DNA from: a bacterium
GTDB lineage: Archaea > Thermoproteota > Nitrososphaeria > Nitrososphaerales > CADDZS01
Assembly: GCA_027310845.1 (NCBI GenBank)
Contig: DAIDAB010000154.1
Coordinates: forward strand, 1-5,208
Length of the DNA: 5,208 bases
Direction of reading: 5' to 3'
In this document: piece by piece, positions 1 through 4,786 of the stretch
How positions within the stretch are numbered: the stretch's first letter is position 1
How the letters are laid out: each line of letters begins with the position of its first letter
Made by a program: the position numbers and the translations under genes
Notes under the pieces: generated by a model
Seen by the model: the letters and a program-made list of their open reading frames with translations, nothing else
Told to the model about the DNA's origin: nothing
Database searches by the model: none

Positions 1-142
1 AATTGGTGATCTCCTCGTTCCCCCTAAGCTGATCTAGTTTTGACCTAAAAGCCGAGAGAAGCCCACTCGCAGAGCTTCGCACCGACTCTATCGTTCTTTC
101 AGTGTCGGTGAGCAGATCAGAGTTTTCGTTGCCTATTTGCAC
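1..142 (-). CDS. Partial unrecognised helical protein (5' end only)
   Basis: The first 47 codons of an open frame are visible; the rest lies beyond the left edge. I chose GTG at 142-140 as the start because an in-frame stop (TGA at 154-152) lies only a few codons upstream and a GAGG Shine-Dalgarno sits at 153-150, 7 nt from the GTG. The visible peptide begins MQIGNENSDLLTDTERTIES, is polar and likely helical, and shows no signal peptide, membrane segment or metal motif. It starts 55 nt after the stop codon of the upstream exporter gene on the same strand, so the two may be co-transcribed; a weak A/T-rich ATTAAAAG on the minus strand (182-175) could instead give it its own promoter. I do not recognise the family and assign no function. 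The open frame plus ribosome-binding site make it a probable real gene. Confidence 0.6.
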   Translation of the reverse strand, partial: MQIGNENSDLLTDTERTIESVRSSASGLLSAFRSKLDQLRGNEEITN

Positions 143-197
143 GCGCCCGCCTCAGACATTGCGAAGTGCCTTTTCTTTTAATGATTCTGCAGAAGTA

Positions 198-1880
198 TCA
201 GCCCATTACAGTGGCCACAGGCACTTCTTCCACTGGCTCGTCCGGCTTGCTCTTTTCGCTTCTTGCACGGATCTGCTCCTTGAGGGATCCCGTGATGAAG
301 AGGCTCGCAACAACGGATGCAATAGAGACGGAAAGGCCCGCCCAGAAAAGCGGAGTGACCGAAAGCGCGAACGCATTGCGAAGCTCAGGAATCAACGCCT
401 GCAACTGAGGATACTGCGTCATGATTTGATTCAAAATGCTGGGGTTTGAAAGCACCTGTCCGACCAAATTGGGGTTCCCAAGGAATGGGGCTGCGAGGGG
501 TTGAGCTTGAGCAGGAAGGCCCTTGAGTATTGTTGAAAGCTGAGAAGCAAAGACATTGGTCTGGAGCGCACCCAAAATCGCAAGCCCTATCGTTCCTCCA
601 AGATTGCTCATGAACTGTGCCAATGAGGATGCGATTCCTATCTGTCTCTTGTCGACTGAGTATTGTATTGCTAGGATGACAGGGGGAAATGTGATTCCCA
701 GTCCAAGACCCATGATTGCAAGGTCCTCCATCAATGAGATGTAAGAAGAGCTCAAAGAGACAAATGTGAGAAGGTAGATCCCGGTAGTCATTATAGCAAG
801 ACCGATGAATGTTATCCTCCTGTACCCGGTCCTGACTGAAAACTGTCCTCCAATGAGCGTTCCGGCAATCATGGGGATCAGGAACGCATTCAGGACGTTC
901 CTTCCGTCGTCCACTGACCCTGCCAGTGCGGCCTGAATGAACAGGGGAATGAATGTGAGTATTCCGTAGAACGCGACGCCTCTTAGGAAAGCGACCGCAG
1001 AGGAGGATGAAACAGTCCTGGCCTTGAACATGTTCAACGGAACGACTGGTTCCTTTGACTTCATTTCAATGAAAATGAATGCTATGAACAGTGCGGCTGC
1101 AGAGGAAAAGAATGCAACCTCCTGCCAAGAATACCATGAGTAAGTCGAGCCTCCGTCAAGGAAACCAAAGAGAAGTAACGAGACCCAGCTCGTCAGGACC
1201 GCGATTCCAAGCCAGTCGACAACTGACTTTGCGTTGACATTTTTTGATTCATTCAGCCCAACGGTGATTAGAATTAACGATGCCACCCCAAGTGGCAGGT
1301 TGATGTAGAAAACCCATCTCCAGCTAATCGAAGTTACGAGATATGATCCAACTGTCGGACCAACAACGGCGGCAATGCCAAACACACTTGCAAAGATTCC
1401 CTGTACTTTTCCCCTCTGCTTTGGGGGGAAAATGACTCCCACGACTGCGACAGCGACAGGGAAAAAGGCACCGCTGCCCACTCCCTGGATTGCTCTAAAG
1501 AGAATCAGCTCGTCGATGTTTTGCGAAAGGCCGGAAAGAATAGATCCTCCCATGAAAATGCCTAGCCCGAGAAGGAAGAACTTTCTTCTTCCGTAGAGGT
1601 CGGAAAGCTTTCCAAAAACCGGCATTGAAACTGTCTGGGTGAGGATGTATGCGCTGAAAACCCAGGCAAGAAGGCTTAACCCCCCCAAATCTGAGATTAT
1701 TGTGGGCCCCGCAGTCGCGACGATGGTCTGATCCATCGCACCGAGGAGCATTCCTGTCATGAGGCCTGCGACAATTATGAAGAGAGTGCGACGCGGAGGG
1801 TAGCTCTCCTTTGATTCGTCCCCCCATTCAGAATTGGGTTTTCCTTCTTGAGCTTCTGGTTTAGCAGGGGGAGTTTCCAA
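198..1880 (-). CDS. DHA2-family MFS multidrug exporter (EmrB/QacA type, 14 TM)
   Basis: A 560-residue drug:H+ antiporter of the inner (cytoplasmic) membrane, expected to expel amphiphilic or toxic compounds using the proton gradient; the substrate cannot be read from the sequence. Family signatures are clear: motif D1 around Asp50 (LGAMDQTIVATAGPTI), motif A at 90-100 (GKLSDLYGRRK), motif B with Arg129 (FRAIQGVGSG), motif C at 168-181 (GIAAVVGPTVGSYL), and the DHA2-typical WRWVFYINLPLG at 187-198. Length and about 14 hydrophobic segments fit DHA2. A loop of about 60 residues (roughly 442-503) lies before the last helix, as is usual in EmrB/QacA relatives. The N-terminal 30 and C-terminal 25 residues are charged and probably cytoplasmic. 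The start is TTG at 1880-1878: an in-frame stop lies at 1916-1914, no other start codon lies between it and this TTG, and GTGAT at 1890-1886 serves as Shine-Dalgarno. The next Met (41) would cut into helix 1. Confidence 0.93.
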   Translation of the reverse strand: METPPAKPEAQEGKPNSEWGDESKESYPPRRTLFIIVAGLMTGMLLGAMDQTIVATAGPTIISDLGGLSLLAWVFSAYILTQTVSMPVFGKLSDLYGRRKFFLLGLGIFMGGSILSGLSQNIDELILFRAIQGVGSGAFFPVAVAVVGVIFPPKQRGKVQGIFASVFGIAAVVGPTVGSYLVTSISWRWVFYINLPLGVASLILITVGLNESKNVNAKSVVDWLGIAVLTSWVSLLLFGFLDGGSTYSWYSWQEVAFFSSAAALFIAFIFIEMKSKEPVVPLNMFKARTVSSSSAVAFLRGVAFYGILTFIPLFIQAALAGSVDDGRNVLNAFLIPMIAGTLIGGQFSVRTGYRRITFIGLAIMTTGIYLLTFVSLSSSYISLMEDLAIMGLGLGITFPPVILAIQYSVDKRQIGIASSLAQFMSNLGGTIGLAILGALQTNVFASQLSTILKGLPAQAQPLAAPFLGNPNLVGQVLSNPSILNQIMTQYPQLQALIPELRNAFALSVTPLFWAGLSVSIASVVASLFITGSLKEQIRARSEKSKPDEPVEEVPVATVMG

Positions 1881-1911
1881 ACTGAAATCACTATTGGTGC
1901 GAAGATTGTCT

Positions 1912-1926
1912 AGTCAGTTGCTGACT
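1912..1926. promoter_or_regulatory. Perfect palindrome, candidate operator
   Basis: AGTCAG-TTG-CTGACT is a perfect 6-bp inverted repeat around a 3-nt centre, 32 nt upstream of the exporter start. A dyad of this size fits a dimeric repressor of the TetR or MarR kind, which often control MFS drug exporters, but no such regulator gene lies in this window. A weak TATA-like element on the minus strand (TTCATAAG, about 1969-1962) would place transcription start near 1939, so this site would sit just downstream of it, where a repressor could block transcription. It could also act as a hairpin in the exporter's leader RNA. Confidence 0.45.
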
Positions 1927-1940
1927 CCTCTAGAAAGGAG
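1925..1940. repeat. Second small hairpin, overlapping the palindrome
   Basis: CTCCT (1925-1929) and AGGAG (1936-1940) are exact reverse complements around a 6-nt loop. The stem shares bases 1925-1926 with the neighbouring palindrome, so the two stems cannot both form fully in the same strand. It lies in the presumed leader of the exporter transcript. No run of T follows, so it does not look like a bacterial-type terminator. Confidence 0.4.
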
Positions 1941-1991
1941 CGCTAACATGTCAAGGCAAACTTATGAAAGTGAGCAGCTTTCGGATTACAG

Positions 1992-1999
1992 TTATAAGG
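1992..1999 (+). promoter_or_regulatory. TATA-like box for the plus-strand zinc-ribbon gene
   Basis: TTATAAGG is the best archaeal TATA-like octamer upstream of the plus-strand gene. With the usual spacing of about 25 nt, transcription would start near 2022, giving a leader of about 95 nt that would hold the upstream ORF at 2076-2108. No clear BRE precedes it. Weak evidence from a single short motif. Confidence 0.3.
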
Positions 2000-2008
2000 A
2001 TTGTTGAA

Positions 2009-2043
2009 CGCTGAGATCCGCAGTGTTGGTTTTACTGCTAGCG
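2009..2043 (+). other. Possible leader stem-loop
   Basis: GCAGT (2020-2024) pairs with ACTGC (2034-2038) around a 9-nt loop, and CGCT (2009-2012) can pair with AGCG (2040-2043) outside it, with an asymmetric internal loop. It lies between the TATA-like box and the upstream ORF of the zinc-ribbon gene. It could be leader RNA structure or chance; if transcription starts near 2022 only the inner part would be partly transcribed. Confidence 0.2.
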
Positions 2044-2075
2044 CAAAGATCAAGATATTGTTTGGTGATCGAAAG

Positions 2076-2108
2076 ATGCAAATCCTTAGATCAGACAACC
2101 AATGGTGA
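2076..2108 (+). CDS. Possible 10-codon upstream ORF / leader peptide
   Basis: ATG at 2076 opens a short frame encoding MQILRSDNQW and stops at TGA 2106-2108. A strong Shine-Dalgarno, GGTGATC at 2064-2070, precedes it with 5-6 nt spacing. The stop codon lies inside the Shine-Dalgarno (GGTGAT, 2104-2109) of the next gene, whose TTG start is 9 nt further on and in the same frame. That arrangement would suit translational coupling or an attenuator-like leader peptide. The alternative is that ATG 2076 is a former start and the TGA a later nonsense change, or that the frame is chance. No protein function is claimed. Confidence 0.35.
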   Translation: MQILRSDNQW

Positions 2109-2117
2109 TTTCACAAT

Positions 2118-2798
2118 TTGAGGCTAATTTTGGTCATACCCGGAATAATTGTCCTGATACTCGGTGCATACCTTGTCTTCAGCCCACCTGCGTTCAACGC
2201 ATTCTCACTCGGGGTGGGCCTATCAAGTCAGCAGAATGTGCTAGATAGGACATCACTTGTATCATTAAGTGGGTCAAACTACTCAAGCATCATGGTCGCG
2301 CTCACTCCTCAGGACAATCTCAGTGCCTCTATCCAATCAAATCCTTCTGGAATGGATTTTCTCCTGATGAACTCGGGCAACTATTCTCTGTGGTCTGCAA
2401 GGGGTGGAACATCATATCAGGTGTATTCGCAATCGAAGCTCAACATCGGAAACTATTCTTTTTCGTTTTCAAACACAAATCCAGGCAACTATTATCTTGT
2501 CTTTGATTCCACAATTGCGAAAAATATGAGCACAGATGTTCTGGTTCACATAGTAGTGATCAGAACGCTCGTTTCACCAGAGGCGGACTACTTGCCAACC
2601 ATAGTAACGCTCCTTGGTGTCGTCCTCATCGCAACAGGATCTGTTACAGGAAGAAAGAGACCAGAGATCGTTGAAGGAAGTCATCAAGAATCTAATATAG
2701 CTTCGATTCCTGTTGAGAGCGCGAAATGTCAGTTCTGTGGCGAGCCCACAAGCCCGGGCGCTATATTCTGCCCCGTGTGCAAGAGGTCGCAGAAATAA
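2118..2798 (+). CDS. Two-TM membrane protein with outer beta-rich domain and C-terminal zinc ribbon
   Basis: A 226-residue protein of unknown function. In order: an N-terminal hydrophobic helix or uncleaved signal anchor (about 3-22), an outside domain (about 25-155) rich in Ser, Asn and aromatic residues, a second membrane helix (about 158-177), then a basic GRKR stop-transfer patch and a cytoplasmic tail with a zinc ribbon: Cys204-x2-Cys207 and Cys218-x2-Cys221. The outer domain has three similar turns (SGNYSLW, IGNYSFSF, PGNYYLVF), as in beta-sandwich folds, and five N-glycosylation sequons (N54, N67, N88, N112, N136), all on the predicted outside. The family resembles archaeal 'zinc-ribbon domain-containing' membrane proteins; I know no assigned role. 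Start is TTG 2118 with Shine-Dalgarno GGTGAT at 2104-2109; an in-frame stop lies just upstream at 2106. It is divergent from the exporter and shares its leader motif. Confidence 0.85.
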   Translation: MRLILVIPGIIVLILGAYLVFSPPAFNAFSLGVGLSSQQNVLDRTSLVSLSGSNYSSIMVALTPQDNLSASIQSNPSGMDFLLMNSGNYSLWSARGGTSYQVYSQSKLNIGNYSFSFSNTNPGNYYLVFDSTIAKNMSTDVLVHIVVIRTLVSPEADYLPTIVTLLGVVLIATGSVTGRKRPEIVEGSHQESNIASIPVESAKCQFCGEPTSPGAIFCPVCKRSQK

Positions 2799-3097
2799 CG
2801 CAGCTGCCTTGCGTCCCTCCATTAGCTAAAGCTTAACAACAATCCAGCGCAGCGCCGAGAGTTATCAGGCGAGGAGGCGGAATAGTTTTCCGTTCAACTA
2901 CGTGCATACCTTGATTCGTGCACCTGTCACGGCCAATGGAAAGCTCGTAACAATACACGAAAAAATGGGAAGCTGAATGTTTGTGGAATAGAATAGAAGC
3001 AAATTGGAAGTTTGACCTAAATATTTCATTCAGTATTTCTCTTTTAATTCTTTATCGCGTATTGCGAAATGCATTACCCAGAAGTCTGTGTCGAGCG
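2799..3097. other. Intergenic spacer without a recognisable gene
   Basis: About 300 bases between two convergent transcription units. I see no convincing ORF, no tRNA T-loop or cloverleaf, and no C/D-box pair. Small structures are present: a 5-bp hairpin CGGAA/TTCCG near 2878-2892 and a GTGCA/TGCAC pair near 2902-2923. An A/T-only palindrome AAATATTT at 3019-3026 could be a TATA-like box in either direction, but nothing recognisable lies downstream of it. Confidence 0.5.
3034..3055 (+). terminator. T-rich tract, possible archaeal-type terminator
   Basis: The plus strand is strongly T-rich here (TATTTCTCTTTTAATTCTTT and on). Archaeal termination often uses U-rich tracts without a hairpin, and this is the clearest such tract after the zinc-ribbon gene. 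It lies about 235 nt beyond the stop codon, so it would give a long 3' end. It is only a composition signal. Confidence 0.25.
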
Positions 3098-3280
3098 CTA
3101 GATTTCCTTAATTCCACGTTCATCTAGTTTCCTTTGCGTCAGTATCTGATCCAAGCTCAACCTTGGAACTGAACCAAATATACTCTCAAGGAGAATGGAT
3201 CTCTTTTCATTCCTATATTCAGCAATTTCTGGGTGACTGGAAGATATGAGGAGCAACTCGCTAACTTGTAAAGGTCCCAA
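3098..3280 (-). CDS. Doubtful 60-codon ORF after the beta-propeller gene
   Basis: An open frame of 60 codons starts with TTG at 3280-3278, 6 nt after the stop of the propeller gene on the same strand. The product would be small, soluble and charged, with a plausible helical part (HPEIAEYRNEKRSILLES) and a KLDERGIKEI end. Arginine codons are mostly AGG/AGA, as in the neighbours. Against it: no convincing Shine-Dalgarno before the TTG, no recognised family, and a length that can occur by chance. It could be a third small operon gene, a remnant of one, or a random frame. Confidence 0.25.
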   Translation of the reverse strand: MGPLQVSELLLISSSHPEIAEYRNEKRSILLESIFGSVPRLSLDQILTQRKLDERGIKEI

Positions 3281-3286
3281 GCTGTC

Positions 3287-4375
3287 TCAAGCCACAGAAA
3301 CATATACAGAGTTGATCGGAGGAAGCCCATCACTAATCTTTGACCAGTTCTTTCCCTGATCCCTGCTTGTGAAAAGTTGTCCCGTGGTCGAGCCAACGTA
3401 GAGCCCGCAGGGGTCTTCCAAGTCGCTCACCATACCCTCTCTCAGAATCGTAAAGTAGGATGTCGTAGGAAAGCCCTTTTCAAGCGAGAACCAATCTTTG
3501 CCCGAGTTGTCCGAAGCCCAAACAGCAAACTTCCCATTCAATGGGATTCTTGAAAAATCGCCTTCTTGCGGCGCGACATAGACTCTCTTCGGGTCATTTG
3601 CATCTACCGCAATTGGAAAGCCAAATCTTGAAGGAAGGTTGTTTCGAATGTCAATCCAATCCTTCCCATTGTTGTCGCTCCTGTAGATCCCGCAATGGTT
3701 CTGCTGATAGATCACGTTTGGTCTCGAGCTGTTTCGCGCGAGCTTGTGAGTGCACTGCCCGAAGACTGGATACTTTTCAGGCTGAAAATCCGCAAGCACA
3801 TTCTTATTTTGGAACTCCCAGTTCTTACCGCCGTCGCTTGAAAAAAGAGTGCCGACAGCGGAAATTGCGACGTGCATCTTCTTCAGATCACGATCATCTA
3901 GCAAGATTGTATGGAGGCAAAGCCCCCCGCCACCGGGTTGCCATTTTGCTCTTGTATTGTGATAAACTAGGGAATCATAGGCCTTCCATGATTCTCCAGC
4001 ATCGTCGCTTCTGAAAAGAGAGGCTGGCTCCACACCGGCGTAGAGTGCCTTCGGCTCATCTTCGCGGCCAGGCTCTACGTGCCAGATGCGCGCCACGGAG
4101 AAGCCAGATTTCTTTGGAAATTTAGGTGGCGACTTTGAAATCTTCCAGTTCTTTCCAAGGTCAGAGCTTGTTGCGATGCTTGGGCCCCACTGATCATCAT
4201 TCACCGAGGCAAGAAGAAGCTTGTTACGCCTATCGTACGAGAGGTGATAGATGTTCTTCCCCTTGAAGTGAGGGCCAGATACTTTCCAGGTTTTGCGACC
4301 ATCATTCGATGAAAATACAAAGGCGCCTTTTCTAGTTCCCACGACAAGGAGATTTGTTTCTCGTTTCGGAGCCAA
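3287..4375 (-). CDS. Cytosolic seven-Asp-box beta-propeller (BNR/sialidase-fold, WD40/YVTN/BNR-like)
   Basis: A 362-residue protein with seven Asp boxes (S-x-D-x-G-x-x-W type): residues 23-30, 71-77, 123-130, 179-186, 233-240, 288-295 and 337-344, spaced about 45-55 residues, which indicates a complete propeller. Databases often label this family exo-alpha-sialidase or glycosyl hydrolase, but that rests on the fold: there is no signal peptide and I see no sialidase FRIP motif or arginine triad. Likely functional-site residues are in WHVEPG (98-103), the WQPGGGG loop with H155 (145-155), FGQCTH (205-210) and QQNHCG (224-229), phrases I recall as conserved in this family. The role is unknown. 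The TTG start (4375-4373) directly follows the stop codon of the MoaD-like gene, and GGTGG just upstream can serve as Shine-Dalgarno. The start TNLLVVGTRKGAFVF matches the family's usual N-terminus, supporting the start within a few codons. Ends at TGA 3289-3287. Confidence 0.88.
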   Translation of the reverse strand: MAPKRETNLLVVGTRKGAFVFSSNDGRKTWKVSGPHFKGKNIYHLSYDRRNKLLLASVNDDQWGPSIATSSDLGKNWKISKSPPKFPKKSGFSVARIWHVEPGREDEPKALYAGVEPASLFRSDDAGESWKAYDSLVYHNTRAKWQPGGGGLCLHTILLDDRDLKKMHVAISAVGTLFSSDGGKNWEFQNKNVLADFQPEKYPVFGQCTHKLARNSSRPNVIYQQNHCGIYRSDNNGKDWIDIRNNLPSRFGFPIAVDANDPKRVYVAPQEGDFSRIPLNGKFAVWASDNSGKDWFSLEKGFPTTSYFTILREGMVSDLEDPCGLYVGSTTGQLFTSRDQGKNWSKISDGLPPINSVYVSVA

Positions 4376-4651
4376 TTAACCACCCGCAACAGACGGGAGG
4401 ATGTGGACAGTGTCTCCATCCTTAAGCCTTGTGTTTTCGTTTTCGATGTCTCTCGTGTTTTCTCCATTGACGAAGATGTTCACGTAGAGTCTAGTCTTGT
4501 CCTGGTCGTCGAGGATTCTGTCCTTGATTCCTGGGAACATTTTGTTCAGTTTTTCTATTAGTTCAAAGAGGTTCTTGCATTCCGTAATATCAAAATCTCT
4601 CTTGTTCCCAGTATAGTCCTTTAAATGGCCTGAAATGTGAACTTTGATCAA
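4376..4651 (-). CDS. MoaD/ThiS/CysO-type sulfur-carrier protein (ubiquitin fold)
   Basis: A 91-residue beta-grasp protein ending in Gly90-Gly91, the diglycine tail that an E1-like enzyme (MoeB/ThiF) adenylates and that then carries sulfur as a thiocarboxylate; in archaea such proteins can also be attached to lysines as SAMP modifiers. The C-terminal part RLYVNIFVNGENTRDIENEN followed by LKDGDTVHILPSVAGG resembles mycobacterial CysO and its relatives more than classical MoaD, so a role in sulfur supply for cysteine or another product, or in protein modification, is possible. Full length for the family. Start is TTG 4651-4649, with no strong Shine-Dalgarno; a weak TATA-like TTATGG near 4694-4688 on the minus strand would give a very short leader. 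Its TAA stop (4378-4376) abuts the start of the propeller gene, so the two are surely one transcript. No E1, cysteine synthase or JAMM protease gene is in the window. Confidence 0.9.
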   Translation of the reverse strand: MIKVHISGHLKDYTGNKRDFDITECKNLFELIEKLNKMFPGIKDRILDDQDKTRLYVNIFVNGENTRDIENENTRLKDGDTVHILPSVAGG

Positions 4652-4786
4652 ATCAAGAAATTACTCTCAGGATCGGCTTGTCTATCCCATAACTTTGCAC
4701 TCATATCAATCCTTTCTGGTCTTCTTCATGGGGCCAAGGAGTGTTCTTTATCTCCAAGATCTAGATTGTAGAGGTTCAGAAATACA
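4652..4786. promoter_or_regulatory. Divergent promoter region of the sulfur-carrier operon and the metallopeptidase gene
   Basis: This 135-bp spacer must hold promoters for both directions. On the minus strand a TTATGG-like box lies near 4694-4688. On the plus strand TTTATC at 4748-4753 is the best TATA-like element and GAGGT at 4771-4775 can act as Shine-Dalgarno 11 nt before TTG 4787. No strong inverted repeat or operator-like dyad was seen. The individual boxes are weak matches. Confidence 0.35.

Larger units (their letters stand above)
1883..2113. repeat. 16-bp inverted repeat framing the divergent intergenic region
   Basis: The left arm at 1883-1898 reads, on the minus strand, ACCAATAGTGATTTCA; the right arm at 2098-2113 reads, on the plus strand, ACCAATGGTGATTTCA. 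They match at 15 of 16 positions. Each arm contains the Shine-Dalgarno of the gene it precedes and ends 2 nt (exporter) or 4 nt (zinc-ribbon protein) before a TTG start. The GTGAT core is explained by ribosome binding; the flanking ACCAAT and TTCA are not needed for that. Possible roles are a shared operator, a shared translational control element, or recombination arms; the sequence alone does not decide. Confidence 0.7.

Noticed and set aside
102..449. Plus-strand open frame of 115 codons at the left end
   Set aside because: It lies opposite the exporter's 3' end and the left-edge gene, has a basic, low-quality composition and no family resemblance; it is an antisense shadow.
2574..2822. 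Minus-strand open frame overlapping the zinc-ribbon gene's 3' end
   Set aside because: It is antisense to the CxxC...CxxC coding sequence and shows no domain or ribosome-binding site of note.
39..3021. Repeated 11-mer TTTGACCTAAA at 39-49 and 3011-3021
   Set aside because: One copy lies in the left-edge coding frame and the other in a spacer; with no shared context this is best taken as chance.
2799..3097. tRNA, C/D-box RNA or other structured RNA in the convergent spacer
   Set aside because: I searched by eye on both strands for a T-loop, a cloverleaf and C/D boxes and found only short, isolated stems.
3541..4014. Plus-strand open frame of 157 codons inside the propeller gene
   Set aside because: It is antisense to a gene with seven clear Asp boxes, and its product is unusually rich in Arg, Cys, Ser and His, as expected for a shadow frame.
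3287..4375. Annotation as a secreted exo-alpha-sialidase
   Set aside because: The Asp boxes show the fold only. There is no signal peptide, no FRIP motif and no recognisable arginine triad, so the enzymatic label is not supported.
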